Source: CAZTNW01 sp964614945
GTDB taxonomy: Bacteria > Caldisericota > JANLFM01
Assembly (NCBI GenBank): GCA_964614945.1
Contig: CAZTNW010000001.1
Location: 248,001-312,000, forward strand
Direction of reading: 5' to 3'
DNA: 64,000 bases
The stretch's first letter is position 1. The number at the start of each line of letters is the position of its first letter. Under the pieces are notes generated by a model that was not told the DNA's origin, searched no databases, and saw nothing but the letters and a program-made list of their open reading frames with translations. Shown here piece after piece: positions 8,040 to 17,838 of this stretch. The position numbers and the translations under genes are program-made.

Positions 8040-8760
8040 AAAATTTCCACCCTGTTTTCGCAAATCGCATCCGTTCAGGATTCTCCTTCAACCAGTGCAT
8101 TGCCTGCGCGAAACCTGAGACAGGGTTGTCGATTTTAGGGTCGTAAAAGCCGGCGAAATTGAAGCGTTCCTTCAGATACTGTTTGAGGGCGTCTTCCAAA
8201 AGATCCTGGAGGGGTGGCTCAATCTCCGTCACTTGAACTTCAAAACCAATTCTACGCAAAGCCTCTTTGGTCCTTTGGTGGATATAACCCGTGCAGATGT
8301 AAACTACTGATTCTTTTGGGTCGCAGGCTAATTTTTCAATCAGCTGAAGCGAGATGCGCTCGGCTTCATTCACGTAGAGCTTCTGGGAGAAATCGGGAGG
8401 CTGAAAAAAAACCACGGGAATCTCCTCGTAGAGAAAGAGCCCCTTCCCATGATGATAAGCCCCGATGAGGACCCCTCCGATAGGACAACCGATACCCGCA
8501 TCGTCTATATCCACGCGAACTCGACGCTTTTCCGCGCATTTCTCCCCCGATACCAGTATTTCCAGAGTATGCTCGTCTGTCGTCACAACCTTAAAGCAGC
8601 CCTTACTATTTTTGTAGATTAAGACATTGAACTTGGATGAAAGAGGAGCTCTGCCCCGGCCTTTAAAATAAATCCAGGGATCAGCAGTTTTCTCCTCATT
8701 CAGCTGATTCCGTAAGACCGCGACTATACTCTGGGCCTCCAGTTCATCCTTGATCTCCAT
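8020..8760 (-). CDS. Unknown protein with an RNase H-like appearance
   Basis: 246 residues from the ATG at 8758-8760, which has AAAGGAGG eight bases upstream; a longer start at 8781 is less likely. I do not recognise the family. The middle reads VDIDDAGIGCPIGGVLIGAY, resembling the first acidic strand of RNase H-fold proteins, followed by two strands, a long helix (VNEAERISLQLIEKL), then VVYICTGYIHQRTKEAL and IEPPLQDLLEDAL. The fold assignment is inference from this strand-helix pattern. It overlaps the end of the histidine kinase by 17 bases, so it is the third gene of the regulator-kinase operon and may be its effector or accessory. Confidence 0.7.
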   Translation of the reverse strand: MEIKDELEAQSIVAVLRNQLNEEKTADPWIYFKGRGRAPLSSKFNVLIYKNSKGCFKVVTTDEHTLEILVSGEKCAEKRRVRVDIDDAGIGCPIGGVLIGAYHHGKGLFLYEEIPVVFFQPPDFSQKLYVNEAERISLQLIEKLACDPKESVVYICTGYIHQRTKEALRRIGFEVQVTEIEPPLQDLLEDALKQYLKERFNFAGFYDPKIDNPVSGFAQAMHWLKENPERMRFAKTGWKFFSFAEN

Positions 8761-10186
8761 ATTCGCTCCTCCTTTTGGCAAGCGGAAGGAAAAAGAAGAA
8801 GCGACTTCCCTTGCCTAACTCGCTTTCTACCTTCAGGCTTTGATCGTGTGCCACAATGATCTTCCGGGCGATACTCAGTCCAAGCCCAGTTCCTCCTGTT
8901 TCGCGAGAATGGGACTTATCTGATCGATAAAACCTCTCGAAAATGCGGGGGAGATCCGAGGGAGCTATGCCAACACCATTATCTTCCACGCCGATGAGCG
9001 CGCTTTGGCTCTCTACTTGGGCAAAAAGACATACCTTCCCGCCGCTGTTCGTATAACGAAGGGAGTTATCAATCAGGTTCTCCAGCACTTCGTGTACTCT
9101 TTCTTGATCACCATTCACTTCCAGGTCGCCCGCAGGTATGGCGATAATCAGGGCGATTTTCTTCCGTTCGCACACAAGCTGAAACTGCTTCTCCAGTCTT
9201 TCGAATTCCTCCTTGATAGAGAAGGGAGCAACCTCCATCTTGATTTGACCAGATTCCAGCCGGGAGAGTTCCAGGATGGAATTTACGATTTTTTCCAGTC
9301 TCTGGCTCTCAGATAGGATCAAGGAATAGGTAGCCTCCCTCTCTCTTTCCTTGATCACTCTATCCATCAAGGCCTCCAGGTATCCTTTGATAGTAGCAAG
9401 AGGGGTGCGGATTTCGTGGGAAATGTTTGCCAGAAGATCGCGCCTCATCTGCTCCACCTGATCGAGGCTATAAGCCATGGAATTCAAAGCTCGGCCAAGC
9501 TCCCCCAACTCATCGTAGGATCGAACCTCGACTCTTTCTTTGAAATCTCCCTGGGAGAAGCGAAGGGCAACCTCTTTCATTCTGGAGATCGGTAAGGTAA
9601 TTCCTCGCGCAAGGAAGAAAGCTAAAACCAGGGAAAAGAGTGCGGCAATTGCGCTTCCTAAAAGCAGGGAACTCGTGAAAGGGAAAGCAATTAATCCTCT
9701 TCCTTCTCCTATCGGCATGGCAATTTGCAGGACTCCAATAAGTCGCGACTCAGAAAAAAGCGGGTATGAGGCCACCTGTAAGGACATATTATCCGCTGAA
9801 GGCGCCTCGGTATAAGATACCTGGCCACCCAATGAGATGTCGATCTCGGATTCGGTGGGATATATGTCCTCGGGGTAACGTGATTGGACCCGCAGTTCAC
9901 CATTGCTGTCAGTGAGGAAAATCTTAACCTGAAAAAGCAGCGAAAGCTGATCCAGAAGGGGACGAGTTTCTGTCCAATTTCTAAAGCGGGGGAGATTGCT
10001 GGCAATAATGTCCTCCAACTCTTCCCCCTTGCGCATGAAGGCGGTATATTGCAGGCTCTTCTCCCAGCGAGGCAGAATAATGGCTCGCTGTAAAATCAGG
10101 GTAATGCCCATGGTAAGTAGAATGACAATGACGAAGCCCAGAGCAAGTTTCCAGCGAAAGCTGAGCCAGCCGTTTCGCTTAAACAT
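8744..10186 (-). CDS. Sensor histidine kinase (HAMP, HisKA, HATPase)
   Basis: 480 residues. TM1 at about 13-33 (LALGFVIVILLTMGITLIL), an extracytoplasmic sensor of about 130 residues, TM2 at about 170-195, HAMP, dimerisation helix with the phospho-acceptor histidine in ANISHEIRTPLATIKGY, and the ATPase boxes N (LENLIDNSLRYT), G1 (VEDNGVGI) and G2 (GTGLGLSIARKII). All catalytic motifs are intact. Its start overlaps the end of the response regulator by 8 bases. The architecture resembles BaeS/PhoR-type envelope sensors; the signal is unknown. Confidence 0.95.
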   Translation of the reverse strand: MFKRNGWLSFRWKLALGFVIVILLTMGITLILQRAIILPRWEKSLQYTAFMRKGEELEDIIASNLPRFRNWTETRPLLDQLSLLFQVKIFLTDSNGELRVQSRYPEDIYPTESEIDISLGGQVSYTEAPSADNMSLQVASYPLFSESRLIGVLQIAMPIGEGRGLIAFPFTSSLLLGSAIAALFSLVLAFFLARGITLPISRMKEVALRFSQGDFKERVEVRSYDELGELGRALNSMAYSLDQVEQMRRDLLANISHEIRTPLATIKGYLEALMDRVIKEREREATYSLILSESQRLEKIVNSILELSRLESGQIKMEVAPFSIKEEFERLEKQFQLVCERKKIALIIAIPAGDLEVNGDQERVHEVLENLIDNSLRYTNSGGKVCLFAQVESQSALIGVEDNGVGIAPSDLPRIFERFYRSDKSHSRETGGTGLGLSIARKIIVAHDQSLKVESELGKGSRFFFFLPLAKRRSEYGDQG

Positions 10187-10877
10187 TGTCCTCGAGCTTA
10201 TAACCTACATCACGTACAGTCTTGATTAGAAGGGGGAAAGAGGGGTCCTCTTCTAATTTTTTGCGCAAATTACCGATATGAACGTCTACAACCCGGGGGT
10301 CGCCGTAATAATTAGCACCCCAGACCTGATGCAAGAGCTGATTGCGGGAAAAAACTCTTCCCGGGTTTTTCGCCAAGCAGGCGAGCAGGTCGAATTCCAA
10401 AGATGTGAGCTGCACCTCTTCTCCTCGCACCCAGACTTTCCGGCGCGAAATATTCAACTTGACCTCCTCCGTCCCCAGCTCATCGTCTTCCTGCGTCCAG
10501 TATCGAGCTCGTCTCAACTGGGCTTTCACCCTGGCCACGAGCTCTCGCGGGCTGAAGGGCTTAGTGACGTAATCGTCTGCTCCGAGAGAGAGACCCAAGA
10601 CCTTATCTCCCTCTTCATCCTTGGCCGTGAGCATGATCATGGGGACGAAGGATTGTTGTCGGATGCGCCGACATACCTCCCAGCCATCAAGCAGGGGCAA
10701 CATCAGGTCGAGAATCACAAGTGCTGGTTTGATTCGTTGAAAAAGAGCTAAAGCTTGTTCTCCATCCTGTGCGGTAACCACCTCATACCCTTCCTTTTCC
10801 AGGTAGAGCTTAACCAGGTTCGCGAGCTTCCGCTCATCCTCAACCAAGAGCACGCTCAATTTGTCCATGTCTTTCAT
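10179..10877 (-). CDS. OmpR/PhoB-family response regulator
   Basis: 232 residues. The receiver domain has LVEDE, the phospho-acceptor aspartate in VILDLMLPLLDG, and the lysine in VTKPFSPREL. The C-terminal winged helix ends with RVVDVHIGNLRKKLE and the KTVRDVGYKLE wing. It binds DNA when phosphorylated by the coupled kinase. An alternative start three codons downstream (MDKLSVLLVEDE) is possible. First gene of a three-gene unit with the kinase and the unknown 8020-8760 gene. Confidence 0.95.
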   Translation of the reverse strand: MKDMDKLSVLLVEDERKLANLVKLYLEKEGYEVVTAQDGEQALALFQRIKPALVILDLMLPLLDGWEVCRRIRQQSFVPMIMLTAKDEEGDKVLGLSLGADDYVTKPFSPRELVARVKAQLRRARYWTQEDDELGTEEVKLNISRRKVWVRGEEVQLTSLEFDLLACLAKNPGRVFSRNQLLHQVWGANYYGDPRVVDVHIGNLRKKLEEDPSFPLLIKTVRDVGYKLEDNV

Positions 10878-11072
10878 TATAACGATCGAAGGCCAAGGAG
10901 AATTAAAGAAATGATAAAGGAGAGGTAAACCCTGCCCTTTATCGCAGAGAAATTGCGGCGTCTTCCTCGTCGTCGGAGAAGTCTCGTCCGTTTCCTTACC
11001 TCAGATCTTTAATCGCACTTGGCGCATTCTCTCCTCTCGTAAGACTCATCATTGAAACGATCTTGAGCTGGA

Positions 11073-12038
11073 TTAGTCATCCTCTTTTTGAGCATGAACT
11101 ACGTGGAAGGACAGCAAGCGCTTGTTATTGCTTTTCACCCAGCGGAACTTAAGCGGCGCAGAAAAAGCAGGGGTCAAAATTCCTTCCTCTACAGCTTGTC
11201 GAGCGTGCAGATCATTAAAAAGCGCCGGATTCGCAACGATGGTAAGGGCAAGGAGGGAATCAGCAAATAAAATCTCCTTAAGGGGCAGGGTTGCCGCTCG
11301 GAACTCGTTCAGGAGATCCATTTGCGCCTCAGCTGATAAGGGGGGAAGGATGTTGATGATTGCCACATTCTCGCTGAGTGGTCCTAAGATTTTTATGTTT
11401 GCCAATCTTCTTCCCTCCTCGACGTGTTTGAGGAAGGAAAGAAGGATCTCATTAGCTCGACAGGTCGGCTCCCCATGGTAAGAAGAGGAGATGAGTGGCT
11501 TCAGCAGGTGCTTTGCTTTACAGCCTTCACGCCCCGAGCTCTCCCCAATTCTTGGAACTTGAATCCGCAAGCTTGAAGCCAGCTCGGCGATCTCCTCCTT
11601 TGTTAGTGAGAAAAGCGGCGCATATACCCCCTTAAGGAGCGGGAGCCCATGCCATCCCCAACTATCCGATCGGTTGGCCCCCGTGAGGATCAGAGAGTCC
11701 GCGAAAGAGTGACGTAAGAGGCCTATTTTGGCCTGGCGAGTGCAACGATTACAGGCAGGCCCTCCCTTCAGCACCCCCTCCAGCCTATCTTTACCTGGGA
11801 GAATCTGTGTGGCAACACCGAGAGCCGAGCAAAAAGCTTGCACCCTCTCTATTTGGCCGGAGTATGCGTAAGGTCCCCAGTCGACATGAACGGCCACCAC
11901 TTCTTTGACCCCCAGAGCTTCCGATGCTAACTTCAGGACCACAGAGCTATCCAGGCCACCGCTATAGGCAACGACCACTTGTCCCTGCCGCGGGGTACTC
12001 CTCAGCTCGTTGAGGAGAGTGAGGGTTTTTTCCTTCAA
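11073..12038 (-). CDS. PP-loop ATPase, LarE/TtcA-like sulfur transferase candidate
   Basis: 321 residues. The N-terminus has the PP-loop VVVAYSGGLDSSVVLK for ATP pyrophosphate binding, then a CNRC pair (GPACNRCTRQAK) and LTGANRSDSWGWHGL. This group adenylates a substrate before sulfur or amine transfer (LarE, TtcA, ThiI and NadE relatives). The double cysteine favours a thiolation or sacrificial-sulfur role, but the substrate is not shown. The C-terminal third is divergent and not recognised. It starts with TTG (12036-12038) directly after the TAA of the receiver gene, with no spacing, so the two are coupled. Confidence 0.75.
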   Translation of the reverse strand: MKEKTLTLLNELRSTPRQGQVVVAYSGGLDSSVVLKLASEALGVKEVVAVHVDWGPYAYSGQIERVQAFCSALGVATQILPGKDRLEGVLKGGPACNRCTRQAKIGLLRHSFADSLILTGANRSDSWGWHGLPLLKGVYAPLFSLTKEEIAELASSLRIQVPRIGESSGREGCKAKHLLKPLISSSYHGEPTCRANEILLSFLKHVEEGRRLANIKILGPLSENVAIINILPPLSAEAQMDLLNEFRAATLPLKEILFADSLLALTIVANPALFNDLHARQAVEEGILTPAFSAPLKFRWVKSNNKRLLSFHVVHAQKEDD

Positions 12039-12449
12039 TTAACCGGCGGGCTTTGTTTCGGGCGCTCTCCGCCTGGCTAAAACCTTCTCCACGATTTCTT
12101 GGAGCTGCTTGAGAGTAAAAGGCTTCACGAGGTAATCGGGAGTGGCATGAACGGCAGCATAGATTTGGTCAGAATAAGAGTCCTTCACGGTGATCATGAC
12201 AGTGGGGGTAGCCAGGAGCTGTGGGTCTCTCCTCATCTCATCAAGAAAAACATAACCATCCATCTCGGGCATGACATAATCGAGCAGAATAAGGTCAGGG
12301 TGGCTCTTGCGAGCAACCTCCAGGCCTTCTTTACCATTATAGGCAGCCAGGATTTCGTAACCCAGTCCGGTAAGAAAATCTCCCAGCAATTTTACAATAT
12401 CCGGCTCATCGTCGATGATTAAAATCTTTTCTTTAAGTTTCTTCTCCAT
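12039..12449 (-). CDS. Stand-alone CheY-like receiver protein
   Basis: 136 residues: one receiver domain with IDDE near the N-terminus, the acceptor aspartate in LILLDYVMPEMDG and the lysine in YLVKPFTLKQL, then a short basic/proline tail. There is no DNA-binding or enzymatic output domain, so it must act by protein contact. No kinase is adjacent. The tight link with a PP-loop ATPase is unusual. An AT-rich 200-base region with no clear gene precedes it. Confidence 0.9.
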   Translation of the reverse strand: MEKKLKEKILIIDDEPDIVKLLGDFLTGLGYEILAAYNGKEGLEVARKSHPDLILLDYVMPEMDGYVFLDEMRRDPQLLATPTVMITVKDSYSDQIYAAVHATPDYLVKPFTLKQLQEIVEKVLARRRAPETKPAG

Positions 12450-12648
12450 TTTTCCCTCCGCGTAGATTCCGAAGGCCAGCTAATTTCGCTCCACTCAAAC
12501 CATTATAGAACAAAATTCTTCCGACCCAAATACCACTATTTCCATACCCGATATACATTAATTTATCAGGAAAACAGCAAAGTTGGTGCCTGAATACTCG
12601 ATAACAGATCGCGTCTACCCGGCTTTCACTTTGATCGCCATCAGGAAA

Positions 12649-12723
12649 TGGAGCCGGCGGGGAGATTCGAACTCTCGACCAGCTGATTACAAATCAGCTG
12701 CTCTACCGCTGAGCTACGCCGGC
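12649..12723 (-). tRNA. tRNA-Thr (anticodon TGT)
   Basis: On the minus strand: acceptor GCCGGCG paired with CGCCGGC, D arm GCTC...GAGC, anticodon stem GCTGA/TCAGC around TTTGTAA (anticodon TGT), variable loop TGGTC, T arm with TTCGAAT. The second T-stem pair is an A-C mismatch. Discriminator U and the CCA end (12649-12651) are encoded. Confidence 0.95.
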
Positions 12724-12885
12724 TGTGGCGATATTCTAACGGATTTATAAACGGGCATCAAAGGCCAAGCTTTAGGATGGTGTTCCCTTCGGAACAGATT
12801 CTGCATCAATCGAAAGACTTAAGACTCTCTACACAAAATCATCTGGCAAACCCCGGAAAGTTCACAGGGATCAAGTAAGCCTACC

Positions 12886-13539
12886 TCACTTCTTGTTCAT
12901 CATAAGCAAAGTCGCTATTTTGATAAGTTCATTGGAGTTCTTAAGGTTCAACTTTCTCATAATGTTCTCCCTGTGCGAATAAAGGGTTTTAGGGCTCACG
13001 TGCATAGTTATGGCGATTCCTTTTATTGATTTCCCTGACGCTACTAACTCCAGGAACTCTCGTTCTCTCTTTGACAGCGAAATTAGCATGGCCGTGTTTT
13101 GTTCGACTTCAGGAATGCAGCGAATGTATTCTTTGACAGGCAGATCGGATAGCGTTGGGCTTACAAACACCCCTCCGTTCAGAATGGTTTTGATTGCTAC
13201 CAAGAGGTTGTCAAAATCATCATCTTTAAGAAGATACCCTCTGGCGCCAGCTTTGAACATTTCAGTTACGAAAAACTGATCAGCATGCATTGACAATGCA
13301 ATGATCTTTGTATTAATTGCCTTTGCCATTATCTGTTTCGTGGCCTCGATTCCATTAACCCCAGGGATCGTCAGGTCCATTATGACAATATCTGGTTGCA
13401 GTTCTTGAGCCAAGAGGACCGCAGAACGACCATCTCGCGCTTCCCCTATTACTTCAAAGCCTTGGCTTTGCTTGAATAAGCTATCTAATCCTTCGAGGAA
13501 AATTTGATGATCATCTACTAAAAGAATCCGGATATTCAT
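12886..13539 (-). CDS. NarL/FixJ-family response regulator
   Basis: 217 residues. Receiver domain: LVDDH, acceptor aspartate in IVIMDLTIPGVNG, threonine/serine in ALSMH, lysine in YLLKDDDF. The C-terminal LuxR helix-turn-helix reads SKREREFLELVASGKSIKGIA...SPKTLYSHRENIMRKL. It lies 55 bases downstream of the four-PAS histidine kinase on the same strand and is its natural partner. The regulator itself is intact, although the kinase is interrupted. Confidence 0.95.
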   Translation of the reverse strand: MNIRILLVDDHQIFLEGLDSLFKQSQGFEVIGEARDGRSAVLLAQELQPDIVIMDLTIPGVNGIEATKQIMAKAINTKIIALSMHADQFFVTEMFKAGARGYLLKDDDFDNLLVAIKTILNGGVFVSPTLSDLPVKEYIRCIPEVEQNTAMLISLSKREREFLELVASGKSIKGIAITMHVSPKTLYSHRENIMRKLNLKNSNELIKIATLLMMNKK

Positions 13540-13594
13540 TCCCGCTCCTGTCTTCTAAATATTAGTTCCTGATCATAATATAGCTTTATGGATT

Positions 13595-15772
13595 TCAGAC
13601 AATTCTTTGCCGCGATGGTCCCACAGGAACAGAGATTTCTACAACAGTGCCTTTGCCTACATCGGATTTAACTTTCATTTCGCCGCCAAAATATTTTAAG
13701 CGTTCCCGGATACTGAAAAGGCCGAAACCTTCTGGGTTAAATGTTTTGTCTATCCGTTTAAATTCAAACCCAATTCCAGAATCTTTGACGGAGACTTTGA
13801 TTATTCCGCCATTTTGCGCGATCAGGACCTAGGCCGCTCTGACTCGAGCATGTTTGAGGACATTAAACAGCAATTCCCGCACAGCTTGATACACAAGTAC
13901 TCCTGCCTCGAAATCTAAAGCAAGAACACCGTCGCCCTTTTTCTCCAAGAGAATCGACATCCCATAACGATTGTTCATTTGGTTGACTAACCAAGCAACT
14001 GCGGCTTCGAACCCTAACTCCTGCAATATAGGAGGGCTCAGCTCAAGAATCAAAGACCTGGTCTGGCTTACAGCTTCCGTCAATAAATCGCAAACTTGGT
14101 CTATTTTCTTATATAACTCTCTCTCTTTGATCATCTTGTGCACAGCTCTGAGCTGCATTCTGGCCATGGCCAGAGCCTGACCAACCGAATCATGAAGGGC
14201 GCCGGCAATACGTCGACGTTCTCGTTCCTCTACAATTGACATTTCGGAGGCCAAACCAATGAGCTGCTGCTGATATTTTTGCACTTCATGTAGAGCATTT
14301 TGGTATTCAGTATCGTCAATTGAAGAGACTATGATTTCGGCTACCTCGCTATCTTTTGTTCTTTTAAAAACCGTATTCCAACTTCTTAAGGCCCTCCACT
14401 CCCCCTTGACATTCATCACGCGGAATGATGTTTCAATTATTTCTTCATCTTTCGCCAAAGACAGCCGCGAGCGAAAATCTTTCCATCTCTCCCGATCTCC
14501 CGGGTGTATCTTAGCGACGATTGTGACATTTGGGTTTCCCCAAAAATTAGCCGCAGTTTTGTTAAAGTAAATACATTTTTCTTCCTTAATATCCAGAATG
14601 AAAATTAGCGTCAAGGTGGAATCCGTGATGCGCTGCAGTAGCTTCTCGCTCTGTTCCAGAGCCAGTTCTGCTTGCTTGCGCTTAGTAATATCTTCGCAAA
14701 CTAAGATGTATTGGGGAAAATCATCCGCATTCTTAATCACAGAAATGGATACTCGGCCCCATGCTAATTGTCCGCCTTGGAGGATAAAGGGCCTCTCAAT
14801 ACCCAACTCGTTAGTTTCCCTTGATAAAAAAAGCTCTGGAAGGAAGATCTGCTGTCGGTAAAAATCTGAAATTTCAGATTTTAGAGTGTCCTCTTTGGAA
14901 AAGCCGAGGAATTGGCAAAAGGCCTCGTTTGCCATAATTAATACTGATCTTTCTAATAAAGCGATGCCCACGCCAGCATTTTCAAAAATTGAGCGGAAGC
15001 GTAATTCACTTTCCCTGAGTTTGGCCTCCAAGGCTTTGTATTTGGTAATATCCATAGTTGCGCAATTTATACCAATAATGTGCCCGGACTCGTCTCTTAG
15101 CGGCTCTCCTGTCAAATCGAAATAATGAGTCTCTCCGTCCTTGGTTACCTTATACTCACCACGAACAGGCCCTTCTGTATCCAAGATGCTTTTCTTTAAG
15201 GCCGCGGAGATCAATGCGTTTTCGTAGGGAAAAATTTCAAAATCTGTTTTGCCTATCGCTTCTTCTGGATTTTTGACTACCTGTGGTTTGTATAGCCAAG
15301 TATAACGTAGCTGCAGATCTTGCTGGAAAACTGCAATTGGTGCATTTTGTAGAGCTACCCGAAAACGAGCCTCGCTTTCTTTTAATGCCTCTTGCACTAG
15401 AGTAGCTTCAGTAGTATCCCGGATAGCTCCTATGATTCGAGCAATTTTCCCTGCCTCTTCAATAGGGCTAGCTCTGTCAGAAACCCAGACTATCTGGCCA
15501 TTTTTACTAATAATCCGATAGTAGGTTGTAGAACTTATGCCCTGCATCAATTTTTTATCCCTTTGCGCTAAAAACTCGCGGTCATCTGGATGTACGATCT
15601 TGGACCAGAAAAGGGGAATCTTTAATTGACTTTCTGGATATCCAACAATTTTTAAAAAATCCGGGCTTAAATAAGAAAACGTAAGGGTTCTCCGCAGGTT
15701 CAAAATATATACCCAAAACCCGAGGTTCTCTAATATGTCAACTATTAATCGAAATTCGTTTTTGGTCATCAA
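13595..15772 (-). pseudogene. Multi-PAS NarX-type histidine kinase interrupted by an in-frame amber codon
   Basis: The frame from 15772 encodes four PAS/PAC repeats (about residues 10-125, 130-255, 260-375, 380-500), then a HisKA_3 helix with the acceptor histidine in RRRIAGALHDSVGQALAMARMQ, and the N-box ELLFNVLKHA. A TAG at 13829-13831 then stops it after RVRAA. The same frame continues without any shift: VLIAQNGGIIKVSVKDSGIGFE (G1 box DSGIGF), FGLFSIRERL (G2), and ends with TGA at 13595-13597, completing the ATPase domain. One CAG-to-TAG change would explain it. The product as encoded lacks ATP-binding residues. It lies just downstream of the transporter operon. Confidence 0.85.
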
Positions 15773-15950
15773 CTCCCCCTGAACGCATTGGAAGGTTCAT
15801 TTTTACCGTTTCCATGAGATCCATTTAAATTCCTACCTCCTTTATCGCGCAGATCTCTTCGCTTACAGCATGTAACCGCGTTCAGCATATTTTGCTCAGA
15901 AACAACTAAAAATCCTCTATACAATTCAGAGCCGACATCTGTTAACAGGG

Positions 15951-16913
15951 TCAGCCATTTTCAAGCTTTTTATGCAAAAAGATTCGAAAGTACAATCTTT
16001 TTAAGAATCGCCACAGATCTTCGATCAAGCCATTGGGCAGAAAGATCATCACCATTATATATGCCAAGCCATAAAAGATTTCTATATACCTCTCAACGGA
16101 ACTGAATAGCTCTGGAAACAAGACAATAAACAGAGCACCGATTACAGGACCAAGCATTGATCTCTTGCCCCCCAACAAAGGAATAAAGAATATGGACACG
16201 GATGTAAATACGTTAATATCCACCGAGGAAATGGAACTCGTATAATGGACATATAACCCCCCACCCAACCCCGAGATTAAACCGGCGACGCCATAGGCTA
16301 ACAGCTTGTAATGGAAGGTGTTTAATCCCACAGCCTGGGCCAGATCTTCATTTTCCGAGATCAGGGTCCATATTTTTCCTACTCTGGTTCGAGTTAGCCA
16401 AACGACAAGAGATACTATCGCTGCAGTGACCAATATTATAATCAAAAAATAGCTCGTATTGCCTAACAAGATATTGAGGCTATCAATCTGAACGCCACTT
16501 CGCCCACCTGTAATGGGATAAAGCGCTTCAATAAGTTTCGGCATAAGGATAGCCAATAAAAAGGAAGCCATTCCAGCATAGAAACCTCTGGAACGACTGA
16601 TTGAAAGGTAGAAGACTATCGCCAGAAGCCCGGACAACAATGCACCGAGCAAAATCTGCAGGAGGGGTGACACGCTGTAAAACCGTTGTAATACTACGGA
16701 GGTGTAAGCTCCTAAAGCCATGGTAGCGGCATAACCATAAAAGGACTGGCCAGCTTTGTAGAACAGCAGCCAGGCAACGTATCCCTGGATGATAAAAAGA
16801 TAAAGGTATCCGGTAACCCATTGAGGGTATCCGCCTTTTAAAGCTAAAAGGGCGGGGAAAAGAAGAAAAAGCGGAAGCAAAATTCCACTCCATTGGAACC
16901 TTTGCGAATTCAT
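15951..16913 (-). CDS. Branched-chain amino acid-type ABC permease (LivM-like)
   Basis: 320 residues, strongly hydrophobic with about nine to ten segments. It carries the LivM signature region GTNTFHYKLLAYGVAGLISGLGGGLYVHY-like (here NTFHYKLLAYGVAGLISGL, with AVGLN before it). Start ATG at 16911-16913 with GGAGGATACTC upstream. It forms the membrane pore with the LivH-like partner encoded 33 bases upstream. Last gene of the transporter operon. Confidence 0.9.
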   Translation of the reverse strand: MNSQRFQWSGILLPLFLLFPALLALKGGYPQWVTGYLYLFIIQGYVAWLLFYKAGQSFYGYAATMALGAYTSVVLQRFYSVSPLLQILLGALLSGLLAIVFYLSISRSRGFYAGMASFLLAILMPKLIEALYPITGGRSGVQIDSLNILLGNTSYFLIIILVTAAIVSLVVWLTRTRVGKIWTLISENEDLAQAVGLNTFHYKLLAYGVAGLISGLGGGLYVHYTSSISSVDINVFTSVSIFFIPLLGGKRSMLGPVIGALFIVLFPELFSSVERYIEIFYGLAYIMVMIFLPNGLIEDLWRFLKRLYFRIFLHKKLENG

Positions 16914-16946
16914 CCCCGAGTATCCTCCATAAGAAAATTTAAAAGC

Positions 16947-17810
16947 CTAAACTGAGCGCTCACTCCCCAAGATTCCTTTCGGGGCTATAATCAGAATAGC
17001 GAGCAATATTACATACAGAACAACGCTCTGCCACATTCCACCTAACCAATAGCCAGCAAAACTGATAATGATTCCCATAATTAAAGCGCTGATCATGCCA
17101 CCCCATACATTTCCGATGCCCCCCACGATAGCGATAATATAGCCCAAGAAACAAAGGTCCCAGCCCGTAATAACAGTAAGGTTGTAGAGGACGCCCCAGA
17201 ATAACGCCCCAATGAAGCCTAATAAATGACCAATGCCTGAGACCAAGCTGAATACAAAATCAACATTGATTCCTACCAGTTTAGCCATTTTAAGGTTCTG
17301 AGACGTGGCAATCCAAGATTTTCCAGTTTTAGTAGCCATTTCCATAATCCGCATGACCACCAGCACTCCCACAGCGATACCTACGGCGATAATCTTGCTT
17401 ACATCTACCGCCACATTTGCAATCAGCAGAGTGCCGATCTTTGGCAGTTCAATGGAAATTGTCGGTCTGGGGAAAAGGATCTTGGTTAATCCTGATACGA
17501 CAGTAGCGATCCCAAAGGTAATGATGAAGAACAGAGTAAGATTATTCCCTTTTCTCCGGATTAACGGATTCAGCAAGAATTGTTGCAATCCAAATCCGAG
17601 TGCAAAACTGGTGAGAAGCCCCGCCAAAATGGCAGGCACCATACCAACCGACGACCAGAGCATCCAGGTTACGAAGACGCCGAAAGTGCCGATGGTGGCG
17701 ATAGCATAGTTGAGAATTCCTGTTACTCCGTAGATAAGCGCAACACCCATTACTGGCAGGGAGAGAACTCCCCCTATGATGATCCCTGTAATAATTCCTT
17801 GTAAGATCAT
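16947..17810 (-). CDS. Branched-chain amino acid-type ABC permease (LivH-like)
   Basis: 287 residues with about eight membrane segments: ILQGIITGIIIGGVLSLPVMGVALIYGVTGILNYAIA-type start (quoted in part: GGVLSLPVMGVALIYGVTG). The C-terminal half has GWDLCFLGYIIAIVGGIGNVWG, the loop that meets the ATPase. I chose the ATG at 17808-17810, which has ACAGGAGGAATCAACGTA before it, over a longer frame from 17873. Partner of LivM. Confidence 0.9.
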   Translation of the reverse strand: MILQGIITGIIIGGVLSLPVMGVALIYGVTGILNYAIATIGTFGVFVTWMLWSSVGMVPAILAGLLTSFALGFGLQQFLLNPLIRRKGNNLTLFFIITFGIATVVSGLTKILFPRPTISIELPKIGTLLIANVAVDVSKIIAVGIAVGVLVVMRIMEMATKTGKSWIATSQNLKMAKLVGINVDFVFSLVSGIGHLLGFIGALFWGVLYNLTVITGWDLCFLGYIIAIVGGIGNVWGGMISALIMGIIISFAGYWLGGMWQSVVLYVILLAILIIAPKGILGSERSV

Positions 17811-17838
17811 TACGTTGATTCCTCCTGTAATCGAAGGC

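Noticed and set aside
10278..10751. 157-codon plus-strand frame
   Set aside because: Antisense to the OmpR-type regulator; no recognisable domain.
13829..13831. TAG recoded as pyrrolysine or glutamine
   Set aside because: TAG ends several intact genes in the window and no suppressor or Pyl machinery is seen; a nonsense mutation is simpler.
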